64,000 bases of DNA, from assembly GCF_043641665.1 (NCBI RefSeq), contig NC_092180.1, positions 28,374,054 through 28,438,053 of the forward strand, written 5' to 3'. Positions 1 to 18,330 of this stretch are shown here, one piece after another (position 1 is the first letter of the stretch; every line of letters begins with the position of its first letter). Both the position numbers and the translations under genes were made by a program. The DNA is from Enoplosus armatus. Its lineage: Eukaryota; Chordata; Actinopteri; Centrarchiformes; Enoplosidae. The notes under the pieces are model-generated. The model ran no database searches and was not told where the DNA came from. It worked only from the letters and a program-made list of their open reading frames with translations.

Positions 1-582
1 GTACTACGGAGCCCTCCAAGGGGGTCATGTGGTGGGGAAAGAAAAATATTAATGTGGCAGACCGTGCACACAGATTCAACTTTGTGATCTCAGCCCTGCT
101 TAAACTATGAGAAGGGTAAAAAAAAAAATGCATATATGATCTGAATTGTGAAATTACCACAGGACTCAAGGACTCAATGACTCAAATGCACAACTCAAGA
201 GACGCGAGTGGAACCAAAAAGCCACAGTCTGTGCTCGCCAAAAGCTTCGATACACAGGGAGAGCGGGCAGATACTGGGGAGAGTTTAAAACACAAGGAAA
301 AGTAACCCCAGAGAGAAAATGCTGGTGGTAGGCAGTATGAAACTGTCAAATCGATTTATTTTGCAGTATGCCCGGCCAGGCTTGGCCGCTTTCCGCCACA
401 GATTTCCACATCAATATCTTTTTCTCTACCACATGAGCCCTTGGGGGGGAGGGGCCCATATGATACAGCTTTCATTACCATATTTTGAAGAACTAGACTG
501 ACCCTTATTGCGTCATGAATTGTTGAAATATCACTGTGCTTAATGCTCGAGTGATCGGTAAAATGGACTCGTGGATTTCCAG
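1..582 (+). other. Intron of the celf1-like gene (3' part)
   Basis: This stretch ends in a pyrimidine-rich acceptor, ttccag at 577-582. No other coding or repeat feature is recognisable in it. Confidence 0.6.
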
Positions 583-2251
583 GTCCAGAAGGTGCCAACT
601 TGTTCATTTACCACCTGCCCCAGGAGTTTGGAGACCAGGACCTACTCCAGATGTTTATGCCCTTTGGAAACGTCATCTCTGCTAAAGTCTTCATTGACAA
701 ACAGACCAACCTCAGCAAGTGTTTTGGTGAGTTCACGCACACTTCTGTATACAAGTCTTCTGATGATCAATAAAATATCAGTCCCCCCCCCCCTCTCTTC
801 AGGATCTGTGCTGTGTTGAAATTATTGTAACTGACTCATGTGAAGGAATCTTGAAGTCAGATCTAGCATGGACAGGCAACGTAACGGAATAAGAACAGGG
901 GTTATGTGATCAAATTTTCTAGTCTTGGTTGATATCCTAGCAGCAGTCGTAAATTGCTAATCGTTGTGTTTAGGTGAGCCAGAGAAAAGCCTCGATGAGA
1001 CCAATGCATGCGTGTTTCAGCATCGGCCATGGAAAGAACAGGACTGATCTTGGCAACATTTCCTAAGTGGAAAATATGCAGTCTTTGTGATGTCGTTGAT
1101 GTTTTCCAAAAGAGACATTTGGATTGAACTGGACACCTGGATATTTCTAATACTAGGGCTTGGTGAAATTATGGAACCAGCTAAGTTCCGAGTGAGATCG
1201 CTGAACTTGTTTTATTTCACTTTTCTCGGCAGTTAAAAGGTTGGATGACTCCCAGTGTTTGATTTCTAATTGGCCTTCTTCCAGCTGATGGCACAGTGTG
1301 CACAGGAACGCGGGACCAAAGCTTAAAGTGTAAATCAAACACTCTCCAAGCATTTGTTGGGCTATTGTTGTCATGTTTCACTGTGATTGGCTCAGTCTGT
1401 GGGCGAAGACCTACCATTTGGCACTGGTTGTTTGCGCTTGCTTTATTAAAATGTGGCCCTTTATTGTATTATGTTTTAATTTGGACTACTACTCTTGCAC
1501 TGGATGTACCAGTACAAAATGTGTACAATTATGCTGGCCAACAATGTCACAGCTATCATATACTGTAGATATCCGCCAAGCTTTTACACATCAATGGATG
1601 TTGTCATACGCGTTCTCGTTTCTTTTACTGCTTAAAATCGTTTTTTTAAAAGGTCGTAGTGGTGATGGACTTACAAACAGTCCTTACAAGCCACTGCCGC
1701 TGCCTGCCGCTCTGCACACCCTTGACAATTGCACCAGTCTGCTTTTCCCTTAGCCCTTAGAAGAAGTAGTAGTTATGGTAATGAGGACAATAGATAATAA
1801 ATTACTGGTAGTGTTTTTGCTCAGAATCAAGTAGTTTGCTCCCGACGAGCATAAATGTAATGCTTAGTTAGAGTTAGAGGTTTGATCACATTATGAAAAC
1901 TGCAAACGTTTACTCAGAAGTCTATCTGAAGCTAATACGAGGCTTCAGCAGTCTGTGTTAGCCATATCGGTTAGTCTTTGTTTTCCCCCGCAAAATGAAT
2001 GCCTCATACTGTAATAATTCATGCTGTTGCCAGATTGCAAATTCCTTGAGGGATTATTATTATTATTATTATTATTGTTGTTTTTAGCCTCCTGTTGCCA
2101 CTCTGTTTGTGTTTCTCCTTCAGGCTTTGTGAGCTATGACAACCCTGTGTCATCGCAGGCTGCCATCCAGTCAATGAATGGCTTCCAGATCGGCATGAAG
2201 AGGCTGAAGGTGCAGCTGAAGCGCTCCAAGAATGACAGCAAGCCCTACTGA
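583..2251 (+). CDS. celf1: CELF1-like RNA-binding protein, last two coding exons (5' part outside window)
   Basis: Coding exons are 583-726 and 2124-2251, joined by an intron with gtgag donor and cag acceptor; the reading frame continues across the junction (phase 1). Together they encode about 91 residues of the third RRM of a CUGBP/Elav-like factor. The RNP2-type stretch [10 protein letters not shown] and the RNP1-type KCFGFVSYDN are visible, and the protein ends in [10 protein letters not shown] followed by TGA at 2249-2251. This C-terminus is shared by CELF1 and CELF2. The residues AAIQSMNGF fit CELF1 better than CELF2 from what I remember of the family, so the paralogue call is less certain than the family call. 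CELF1 binds GU-rich RNA in nucleus and cytoplasm and controls splicing, decay and translation. All upstream exons (RRM1, RRM2, linker) lie left of the window. Confidence 0.9.
727..2123 (+). other. Last intron of the celf1-like gene
   Basis: Donor gtgag at 727 and acceptor ttcag ending at 2123. A poly-C run near 783-792 and a short (ATT)n stretch near 2055-2076 are the only simple repeats. I see no other gene. Confidence 0.8.
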
Positions 2252-4253
2252 AGGTGCTGAGGCACCGCGGACTTAGTTAGGCGGGGTGGTGTTATGGTAA
2301 GTGGGGAATGAATAACCAACTAAGACTGGTCCGCTCGGAAACTTGTCTGTGCATTGCAGGGTGACGTCTGCTGCGCTGCCTCTCCTGGCCATTATAACAT
2401 GTCCCGGCAAAGAGATACACGAAGCTACATGCAAGCGTTTTCAGGCTAGACTGGATTCTTCCTGTGTTCCGTTGTGGTTCATGCACTTTGTTTTCCTTTT
2501 TTTTCAAACAAATAAGAGAAACGGGTGTATTTTCATTTAAGTTGACACGTTATCAGTTTGCTGTGGTACATAATACACATGAGTTGATTGTTAGGATGTG
2601 TCCGAACACATTTGACAGTCCACGTGCCAAATCCATCTGTTTTTTTTTTTTGTTGTTTCTTTTCAAATTTCCTGTTTGCCTCGCACCAGCCAGACCCAGC
2701 GTGAAGCTCCTGAAAGGAGGCGGTAGCTGGAAGAGACAGGTCCACATTTGGTTAGGAAACGGAAATCATTGCTAGGTCTTCTTTTACATTTTCATGAGCC
2801 AAAATGTGTGGCTTTCCCTACTTATGTATTAGGTATCTGTATTAAGGAGACAGTGTACGTGATACACACCTGCATTAGTTGTGAGGTTCGAGGTAAGGTA
2901 AGGCACGGAGGCTTAGATTATTCATACGGAGGAGCTCCACCAAAACATGCAGATGGCATTTAGATATATTTTTGTGTGTGTGTGTGTAGTGTGTAGTGTA
3001 GTGAAGGCATAGTCTAAATCATTGACTATTGTGACAGTTAAGCAGCCCGTTGATGCTGTGAACGTGTTCCTGTTCTCTGGTGTTTCAAGTCCGAGCTAAA
3101 GTCAGGTTTAACCTCCACCCCGTGACCCCTTTTTGTTGATGGAGGGAGCTGTTGTCTCCGTTAACTGTTAACTCCCCCGAGCTCGGTGGCCTGACAGGAC
3201 TGCCACCTGTTTCTGAACACACACATACACGCGACACATTGGCGATTGCTTATGTCCGACTTGTTGTCCGGGTGTAGCAGCTGTTTTGCGTGGCCGCAGG
3301 TGAATGCCTACACTTTTGCGCATGGGTTGCTGGCTGGACTTGATTTTCTGTATGCAGTGTAGTCATTGGATTTATTGTATTTTTCTTTTATCCGGAGGTG
3401 AGTAAGACACATTTCGAACGCAGTTGACGGTGGATGTAAGCGTAGACTCTCCGGAGGACTGAACGCAGCATGTTTTGGTGGTGCTCTTCCTGTGCTTCTG
3501 TACTCTCTGAGCGCCAGGTCAGAGGTCAGGCCGATGTGGCCGTGAGGCCCAACTGTCCGCTGTAGCTAGCGATACTGTGAAATTTGCCAATAAAAACCAA
3601 ACAACATAGGCCTGTTCCGCTCATCTTAATACCCAAGAGTCTGTCTAATGCGGATGTAGTGCTTTGTATGAACACATTTTATGGTTTTAGTTTGTTTCCA
3701 CCTTGAATCCAGGTGTTTCTGAAAGAAGTTCATCCATGCCTCAGCGACTGTCCTGCTAGCTAGCGACTAGGCCAATCTATAGAGGGCTACACCACTTTGT
3801 CTCTCACCGAATATCTTCTGTGGTCGGCGAATTCATGTGTCAAGTGTCAAACTGCTCAAGACAAACCTGTTAGTTGCTCCGACTTGCAAGATATCATGTT
3901 TTTTTTGTTTTGTTTTTTTAATAGAACTAGGAAGCGAGACAATTGTTGAGATGTATATTTAAACCATTATGCCTTTTCTATTTTTATATAGGTTTTTGTA
4001 CTTCTCCTGTGTGTTGGGGAACTATTTATTGCCTAAATTATTTATCTGAATTGAAATTATTTTGAAAGAAAAATGTCAAGTCCAACAACTCCTGGTGTGT
4101 GTCTTCTCTTTGCCTTTTGTTAAGCATTTTTTTCCCCCCGTTTGGTGACGTGTCAGTGTGGGTATAGACTGTGTGTGTGTGTAGGATCCATCGGTGATGC
4201 TATAGATTTTGTAGAACCCCCCCCCCCCTCTCTGTCATAAATGCCTTCATCTG

Positions 4254-4259
4254 AATAAA
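4254..4259 (+). terminator. Candidate poly(A) signal AATAAA, celf1 3' UTR (proximal)
   Basis: AATAAA lies 2.0 kb after the stop in a GT- and T-rich context. A further AATAAA lies at 3589-3594. Confidence 0.45.
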
Positions 4260-6496
4260 TCACTCATTTTCCAAAGAACATAGGGAGCATAGTTTATTCT
4301 AAAAGTCCATTTCAGCATGTGCCTACCTTTCTATATGATTAAATTAGTCACCTTATGTATTGTCGGTGACTTTACGCCAGGGTTTATTTCTAGTTTTATT
4401 TTTAAAACTGATTCCAGGTCCAGGTCCAAAGATTGAGTCAGAGCAAAACAGTCTGGACAGTCAGAGTAAAACTACGTGGGATGTGAGCATGGCTTGGAGA
4501 ATCTCTCGCTGCCACAGGGTCTGCCATGTCAAAAGGCCACCATATCTTGTGTAAAATTGTCCCATTTATCTAATGTCACGTTAGCGCTTGGACATTCTTG
4601 ATGATCATGATTCTGTATGAGGGGACTCTCTGCCGCGTCGGGATTTACGATTCTGCGCGCGTTAAGTGTTGTTTGGGAGTGGTAAGCTCATCGCGGTCCC
4701 TTGTGAATCTTTTATCACACGAACTGGGCTACTGCAGGATGTGAATAATGGCGGCAGCAGCAGCAGCTTCCCGTTGGCACGTTATTGTTAAGTTAACGAG
4801 GGTCACCTGAATCGCTTTCGACCTTTGTCCCTATGTGGTTAGAGGATCTCGCCTTTAGAGGGGCCTCCTTCTTCGTAGGGCGTTTCTTTCGCTCACGTTT
4901 GTTTTTATTTGTTTTTTTAAAAATGTTTTACCATGGCACACTCACTGCCTCACAGCCCCAAGCCAATGGTTCCCACTGATGGCGTGAATCCTTAAAAACG
5001 GCTCGCAATACTTGTTACTAGGATCTGGCCATTGTTTGTTTGGCTTTGTGCGTGGCATTTGGTGACTATATAGAGAATATGACCAGACTAGTTTTTTTTT
5101 TTTATTGTGGCTAAAATTGAAGCTGCCTATAAAGTAGGATGCATATGAATTGTCAGATGGAAAATGATAAGAACATCAGTGGATGCCGCGTAGCCTCAGA
5201 TGTATTTTTCGTTTTTGTTCCAGGCAGCTATTGGCTTCCATCGATTTTCTTTACGCCGCGAAAAATCAAATGGCAAACTACGGCAACCTGCGCAAACCGG
5301 CCCAATCCATCAGAGTAAACGTCAAGTCTGCACTCATCTTTGTCATAGTTTTTTTTTTTGCCGTGGAGTAAGGCAATGCAGACCTTTCCAATGCATCTGC
5401 AATGAAACCGCGTTACCAAGCAGCAATGATGTAACTGCGACGGGCCTGCTCAGTTTCAAGAGCCAAGAGAGATTATTCGTGAACGGAAACTAGTGTCTGC
5501 ATCGAACGGTTGGAGCGTGACATCCGGAAAATGAAACACGGTGACATCGTGACTTGTGCATTGCGTCATTTGTAGCACGTTGGATAAAACATGCAAAACT
5601 AAAACTAAACTAAAACCCACCGACAAAAATCGACCATTTGAAGTAGCGTGTAGAAGTGTACTCAAATGCTTGTTAACCATTTGGTTATTGGTTGGGACCG
5701 GCCTCCCTGTGTGATGTGGACTGCAGCTGCCGTTCCAGAACTCCACCTGCACATCACCGACTCTGCGCTGGCGTTTTATTCCGGCTGACGTATGTGTGTG
5801 TTCGCCGCCGTTGTCGCCCACGTCAGTTAGTTCCCTGGTAGCACGCGACTCGTCCTCACTCTGTCCCACGACGCCGACTGTTTGAGTGTTTTAAGGCCGT
5901 AATCGACCCCGCACAGAAATGATCATTCTTGGTTTCTATTCTCTCTCTCCTGTCTTGTGTTCCATTGCTGTTTAACTTAGGTTTGTCTCCCTGTTGTGTT
6001 TTTTCCTATTTTTTTTGTTTTGTTTTTTTTTGTTTTTTCTAGATCTCTTCCTGTTTGCCCTAGCATGTTGATGTGGCGTCACAGTTCATCGTCCAGTCCT
6101 TGTCTTCTGCGCCTCTCTGACGCTTCCAATTTCACCTTTTGACATTGTGTTTGATGCTGATTGCCCAGGGGAGGTTTCGTTTTCTTGTTTCCCCACATGT
6201 CCTCAGTGCTGCCAACAGGGGCACTCGAAAGACCGCCACTGGACATGTTTGAAAGTTCCATTCGAGTTATCGCAAGAAAAATCTATTTTTCTAGAACTGG
6301 CTGACATAACCACTGGAAATTTTGCAAACATCAGTTTGACACGAGTCTGACCTTTTTTAACCTTGTTTTTATTTCCTGTGTGGTGGAGCGGTCCTCCCAG
6401 TGCCCCCCCCCCCACCCCCCCCACCCCACCCCCTCATCCTCTGGTTTTGTTGTGTTTATTTTTTTTGTGTGTGTCAGCAGCTAATCTGTCTCTAGG

Positions 6497-6500
<4 letters not shown>

Positions 6501-6532
<32 letters not shown>

Positions 6533-6586
6533 GTGTGTGCGTGTGTGTGTGCGTGTGTGTGTGCGTGTGCGTGTGTGTGTGTGTGT
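6501..6586 (+). repeat. (GT)n microsatellite with interspersed GC steps
   Basis: About 86 bp of alternating GT with regular gtgc interruptions. A second GT tract of about 42 bp lies at 6793-6834. Confidence 0.95.
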
Positions 6587-6792
6587 CTGTCACCTAAGGC
6601 TAGAAAAATTGTTGGACATTTGTAAATGACTGCTAGGCTAGCTACGGGGTTCAAGTTCCCATTTGAGTGATGTAAGGAGGAGGTAACATTTACTGTCAGT
6701 GTAAAAAAAAAAAAGAAAAAAGAAAAAGAAAAATCGGTTTTTACTTTAAGCCTGTCAGCTCACCACAAGCACATGATGCTGCTCTGCTCTTT

Positions 6793-6834
6793 TGTGTGTG
6801 TGTGTGTGTGCGTGTGCGTGTGCGTGTGTGTGTG
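6793..6834 (+). repeat. (GT)n microsatellite
   Basis: GT dinucleotide tract with three GC steps. Confidence 0.95.
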
Positions 6835-6982
6835 GAGAATCAGACACAAAGACTTTTGTCACAGTATATTTAGTATGCACGGTGTTTTTTTTTTTTCTTT
6901 TCTTTTTTTGTTTTTTTTTATATCTGCACTGAAATTCTTGGCAAAATGTGATCTAGTTTGTGTTAATAAGTTTAAAACGATG

Positions 6983-6988
6983 AATAAA
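6983..6988 (+). terminator. Candidate distal poly(A) signal AATAAA, celf1 3' UTR
   Basis: AATAAA sits in the context gatgaataaactggtgcc, followed by a T-rich stretch at 7020-7040. It is the most 3' plausible end for the celf1 transcript before the intergenic DNA. Confidence 0.4.
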
Positions 6989-7010
6989 CTGGTGCCAAAT
7001 GTTTTGCACA

Positions 7011-9056
7011 ATCAGTATTTTCCCCACCTTTTTTTTTTTTATTGGACATGCTTTTACTGGTCCCACTAGTTGTAGAAGCAGGGGTCGGTTGGCGTGGCGG
7101 GTGGCGTCACGCACAGCGGGTTTTACTGAAGACCTGACTCAGACTTGACGTGAGATGATGGTAGAAACATGAAATTAGACCAGTATCATATAACACAAGG
7201 GGCCTACTCAGAAGCAGTGGCGTGTATAATGTTTATACTGTGTTTTTGTGCATTTATTGAATACATTTCAGAGAGACCCTGCAGCCTGTCCGTTTCCCTG
7301 ACCGGCGGACCCACGTTGTGACTCGTGCCGAGTGTAATTTACCAGTCACCCACGATCTCATCCTGTTTGAATGTTTGGTAGGACTTTATTTTACAGGTCC
7401 CATAGTTTCCCACAGTTTCGGAAACTGAAATGTTACTGTGAACTCACACCAGGGTTCTTTTGAAAGAACTGTGTAACTTGAAGACAAGTTCAGTTGGTTC
7501 AGTTTGAATCAATGAACTCCTGTTAATTGCTTGTGGAACCCACAGAGCATGTTAGTCAGGGCATAGCAGGTCAACTGAGCATGCAAATATGTGACATTTG
7601 TCTACAGGCAACAATACAAATCAACATATACGGAGAATAAAATACCTAATTATAAATCGTGACCTTGGAGTTGTTATTAAGGTTCTATCTGACTTTTTTT
7701 TAAAATTCAAATGAAACTTCTTTGACAAGTTGTTAACATTTTGTGCAGACTTTAGTGCATTTATGTCCCTAAAATGAATCTTGGTTTGACCTGCAAAGCA
7801 CCAATCAGTGCCCCAAAATGTACACAGAAGGATCAATCAGGTTCTGCCTTCTTTACCGCGTCACCTCACTGCTTTGTGACTTGAGGTTTTAAAAAAAATG
7901 AAAATAAAAAAATAACTCTACCATCCTCCCCACTGGGTTTGCTGATGTTTATGACTTGTGTTTTGCAGCGGACACGTAATGACATCGATGACACGACACA
8001 CTTTTATCAGTGCCTCAGTTGGAAGAACATATTCTCCTACAAACCTTTTTTTTTTTTTTTTACCCCTCACAGAACAAGTTCTCAAATGTGAAGCGTTTTT
8101 TTTCCACAAGCAGCCATACAAGAACTTCACAAGAAATACAATTCCATAAGAAATTGGTAAAAGTACGTTAAATCAGGAAAAACGATCATTACAAATGAAT
8201 AAAAGAAACAAGACCTTTGATGCAGCTTCCAATACTTGCCAGTTTTCAACAGTGCCGGGCACACATTTTAGTTGACACCAAAAAAAGAGAGAAAAGGTTT
8301 GGTACCCACCCTCAATTTTAGGCAGTTTACTGCAAATTGTGTATATATTTTATATATGTACAGGTTCCCTCAAGCGCGCCACCAGTCCGTTTTCATTAAA
8401 TGTGGAGACACTGAGACGTCCTCGACTTAGCTCCTCCATCATGTCTGTCAAACTGCATGACGTGACACAGTGTTGACGCGGCGTCGGGATTTTCATTGGT
8501 TGACTGCATAACTTAAGTGTTTGCCTGCTGCCCGAGGGGTCACAAAGGAGAGACACAAAGGTAAGTATTACAAATGAGAGGGTGAATGCTTGTGTTTCGA
8601 CAAAGACATGTTTTGCTAGTATTCCTCTGACCTCCAGTCAGAGGAAAAAAAGAAAGAAAACCCCCCATTATCTCCACAAATGTTAACTGAACAAAAAAAA
8701 AAATTATTCATCAAAATACTATTCCAGACTTGTACTTCATCCTCAGACATATGAAATATGAATAAATAAATAAAAACCACTACTGACCCACAACTTTAAC
8801 CGCACTGTAGATTACTGACATATTTTTTTTAAATAAAGCACAAATCATCTGTCCAAATACTCCCCCTGACCTGCACCTTGTCCTCACACTGACAGTTCAC
8901 CTGTAGCTGAGCAGGTCCTCCACATCATGTCACATGTCACAGGGTGTAAGAAAATGCATCATAATGTGATGCTGCATGCGAATATTTGGATGCCAAACAG
9001 GGTCCAACCGATGCATCGGCCAGATTGATGTTATCATCACAGATGTACCTGTGTCG

Positions 9057-9091
<35 letters not shown>

Positions 9092-10072
9092 GGTATCAGT
9101 GTGTTTTTCAGGAGAGAGATATCAAAGATGCGTTTGAGGTCATTTAGAAACTCCATCACACAGTTTGTCTGCCATAGACACTTTGTATGTGTTTTGATCA
9201 CAATTCTTTCATAACCACATTTAAGGGGTCCTTAGCAGGAATGTGTGGTGATGTTATGTGATTAAGTTACACTACTATTGGCAAATCAAATGAATCTGAG
9301 GGCATATCAGTGGGGCTCAATGGAGGCTTGTGATTGCTATAGCCACCCTCTTGCACACTGACACTGGAAGTGTTTAAAGGTAAAGAAAAAAACTCTGCTC
9401 AAGTAAAAATCAAGTTGCAAGATGGCCGGCTGAGCAGAAGCTCCTTTTCCCGCAGTCTCCCGTTATCAAACCTCAGATCTATGAACATAAATGATCTCCA
9501 GAATTCCACAATGTGAGATCCGACTTGGTTAAAAGACCATAGAAGCACGCCAGTGAGACAGTAAAAGGCCAAGCCTGTGTAACGGACATGGACAAAAACA
9601 AAGACATGCAATTAACTTGTCTTGTGATAAATGGGGAATACTGCACAGTCTGAATGTATATAGTTAGTGCTTCAGTTTTAAAATATACACATCCTCCCAC
9701 TCAGTGCAACATTGGTCTTGGAACAAATCCTAAACAAAATTGCACCAGTTAATTACTAAGATTTTGAATGTTTAGGTGATTAAGAACCAAGAATTGAGGA
9801 ATTTGATGCCGTCATAGAAAAGACTGCATCTAACGAATCGCCTACAGCTAATTTATATTATATTACAGTGTGTGACACAGGATGGGAGCTAGAGTGGCCG
9901 GCTGACATAACAATGGATTTACTGGCACATATCTCAATTGTTCATCTGCATAAAAACATTCCCAGGGCACTGATTCATTTGTTAATTCTCAGTAACCTAG
10001 TTTACAGCACCTGAACATGGAAGAAATTTTTTTGACAAAAAAAGGAATAATACACTTTTAGGAAATTCTTTC
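7011..10072. other. Intergenic DNA between celf1 and tollip, no gene recognised
   Basis: AT-rich sequence with only short chance open frames on both strands. It holds a (TA)n tract at 9067-9090 and several poly-A/T runs. Nothing coding could be supported. Confidence 0.6.
9067..9090. repeat. (TA)n microsatellite
   Basis: About 12 AT dinucleotide copies following a short GT tract. Confidence 0.95.
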
Positions 10073-10079
10073 AGAAAAG

Positions 10080-10370
10080 TTTTGTACCCAGGCCAAATAA
10101 GAAGAAATCTTAATTTAATGGACATAAAAAGAGATCACTGCAAGGAGAACAAAATATGTATCATTCCCCATACTGCCTAAATGCAAAGAAAAAGACTTTG
10201 AAATCCTAAATGAGATATATCCATCTAAGGAATGTATTAGACACAGATTTATGACTGCCATTTCTGCAAATCTAATATTGAAGCACTTGTCCTACAGCTG
10301 TGTATTCATCGAGAACATGTGGTCAGATGTTTTAGAACTGGCTTCGTTCTAAAGAAATATGGAACACTTC
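10080..10370 (+). mobile_element. Degenerate L1/Tx1-like LINE fragment (ORF2 C-terminal region)
   Basis: One frame reads DFEILNEIYPSKECIRHRF and further on FIENMWSDVLEL. This resembles the post-RT segment of fish L1/Tx1 ORF2 proteins, where an ILNEIYPS-type motif precedes an EHLFxxC..FW block. Stops and a missing Cys motif show it is a relic. The family name rests on motif memory only. Confidence 0.5.
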
Positions 10371-10529
10371 ACGTTTACAAATATTACAACATGGTGTTAC
10401 TGTGAAGGGGGGGGGGGGGGGTCGTTAATAACAGAATTTTTGGAGAAGATGAACAATCCCCAAACTCTACAATATGATGCTTTAGTGTCTAAATACAAGC
10501 GGAAATGATCCCTTATTACATTTTTATTT

Positions 10530-10732
10530 ATTTATTTATTATTTAAATGTGGTCTTCATGAATGTGATTATTCATGTTAAGGGTATAAATAAAGATTTCT
10601 CAAAAAAAACAAAACACTTCCGGGTAAGCTCTAATGCGAGGACAGGTCGAAGGTTCTCATTTAATTTGCTAAAAACGTCGGTGACACAGGAAGACTCCAG
10701 AGTCCGATTCCCCAGACACGGAAAGGGACAAC
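10530..10732 (+). promoter_or_regulatory. Candidate tollip promoter and 5' UTR
   Basis: A TATA-like tataaata lies at 10584-10591 and an ETS-type ACTTCCGG at 10616-10623, about 110-150 bp before the start codon. The sequence becomes richer in CpG from about 10,620 into intron 1, as is usual for a housekeeping promoter. The transcription start is not determined. Confidence 0.35.
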
Positions 10733-16344
<5,612 letters not shown>

Positions 16345-17472
16345 CTGCAGAGCACAATCTCGCAGTGGACATGCCAACACACGAACACACACACACACAC
16401 ACACACACATATGCATGCAGACAGACGTATATAAAAACAGTCTTTACTCATGGAGAGATTGCCCGCCCTTTGCACATACATACACAGACACACACACATA
16501 CAGAGTCCTCACACAGTGTGGTTGATAGCTCACTCACATACTGCAGCTATACCTGAGCTCCCAACAGCTCAGCTGGTAGCCACAGAGATCTGCCCCCCCC
16601 CCTCCTTTTTATTGACTCCTGGTTGGCCTAACAGTACATGAAGCCTGGGCTGGCTCTGCTAACACGCCGCTGTCCGTCACCACTGACACCTGATCCTCGA
16701 CGCATTGCAGCAGCTGCGCTCACCTTTGGCTTTAAGAAGCCACTGGTAGTCGATAACAATGGCAGATTGTATTTGGGAAATTCTTTTAAGTCACGACAGG
16801 ATCAGAATCAGGTTTGTATCACAGTAGAAACCGTATTGAATCGGCAGTAGTGAGACTTGTAAATCTTACTAGCCCAAATCATTCACAGTATCCATGGTAA
16901 CCCAGTCTGTAACCCCCCCTTCCCCCATCCCAGGGTTTGATTTGCACTGTTTGAGCTGTAGTGACTCATGTTCGCTTCATCTTCTGTTTATGTCGATGTT
17001 GTTAATAGTGTGTAATAGAGAACCTGTCTGTAGTAACCTGCAGTGAGCTGCCTTCTGTTTCATCTGAAACTGCGAAACGTTTAGCGCACTCAAAATCTGA
17101 TAAATTATTATGGATGTTTTAAATGATATCGAATTTTATATATGGTGAGAATCGAGAACGAAGAAACGACCCGAGGGACTGAGGTTGAGAAGAAATGTCC
17201 CCGCTGAGCACCACATCGCTCCACCCGGAGTCCTCCTTCACGCTGGTAACAAGTTTGTGGAGTTTTGATAAAGTTTTGATACAGGTGCGGCGAGCTTTGA
17301 TGAGAATGAAGAAGCCACTTTCCTGATTGTTTCGAAGCTCGGCAGGATGTCGGCTGTGGAGCTCTTTTGAGACGGCCGACACCTGAACACGGCACGCGCA
17401 AATGGGGAGTCGTGACTAAGGAGGGAATCAGGGACGACCTGATAATTGATGAATCGCTTCTGAGTAGTTCCT

Positions 17473-17862
17473 GAATAACTCTGGATTGAGGACTATATAG
17501 TAGATAATGATGAATTACTAGAGAACAGACTGGGAGACACTATATTAATGAATCATTAGGTAATGATTAGTTCATCAGGTATCTGTGAATCGGACTAATG
17601 AACACTCTCTTCGTAAGTCGTTCCTGATTAGCTCTGAACTAGCAGCCACTCATTCTTTTAACTATTAAACTATTAAAATCCAATCACAACTAAAATAAAG
17701 GAAAGGACAGATAATCGTGATGTAACAAGGGACTACGCTGTAGCTAGTCAGCATGATGTACCATTTTACTTGAGAGTAACTAATTATTAAGTAATATAGT
17801 AGCCCCCTGTCCTCTAGTAGCTCATCATTATCTACTATATAGTCCTCAAATCAGAGTTATTC
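17473..17862. mobile_element. Palindromic MITE-like element with about 51-bp terminal inverted repeats
   Basis: The left arm 17473-17523 reads gaataactctggattgagga and onward. The reverse complement of the right arm 17812-17862 matches it at about 47 of 51 positions, including the core ctatatagtagataatgatg. The interior has no ORF. A third copy of the arm lies at 32031-32095, so this is a dispersed family. Target duplication not established. Confidence 0.7.
17694..17699 (+). terminator. Candidate tollip poly(A) signal
   Basis: AATAAA 1.35 kb after the tollip stop, inside the MITE-like element. An ATTAAA at 18328-18333 is an alternative. Confidence 0.3.
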
Positions 17863-18324
17863 ATTTGTCAGGTCCTTCATGATTCTTTCCTCTCTCGCTC
17901 CTTTTCTGTGGGCCGTATTGGAAAGTGTTAACAAAACTTTGGGGGGGGGGGGGGGGAAGGAGCTCCTTCATTCATGTTACATAGTTGGATGTAATGGACA
18001 GTAGCTTCTTACCCCGCAAGCCGAGCTTTATCTGTTTAGCCACAATATTTGTACGCGTTGTAGTTCCTAAAGCTTTCCACGGACACCTGTAAGTTACGAG
18101 ATTGTTAATGTGCTATCTGCCAAAGGTTTTCGTGTAAGAGATGTCGTCTTATGGTTGTGACTTTTCATTTGTGATTCCAAAACGATTGCTGTCGAGATCC
18201 TTAAAATGTCACAGTCGTTTTAATTCTGTGTCATGTGATTCTGTTATTTGTTCAGTTCACTGCCGCACGGCATCCGGGATTCCAGACAGCTTGGTCTTCG
18301 GTTTGCAGCTTTTAAAAAGGTTCA

Positions 18325-18330
18325 TTTATT
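18325..18330 (-). terminator. Candidate mucin poly(A) signal
   Basis: The - strand reads AATAAA (tttatt on +), 578 bp past the stop. A nearer ATTAAA on the - strand lies at 18758-18763, about 145 nt after the stop; either could serve. Confidence 0.3.

Larger units (their letters stand above)
2252..7010 (+). other. celf1: Long 3' UTR region of the celf1-like gene
   Basis: No open gene is seen downstream of the stop. The stretch is T-rich and GU-rich, with TGTGTG tracts near 2972-2988 and 4170-4182 and longer ones at 6501-6586 and 6793-6834. Candidate polyadenylation signals lie at 3589, 4254 and 6983. How far the transcript runs is inference; CELF1 transcripts in other vertebrates carry multi-kilobase 3' UTRs. 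Confidence 0.55.

Noticed and set aside
1153..1753. Small frames in the celf1 last intron
   Set aside because: No recognisable domain and no splice support; position inside an intron.
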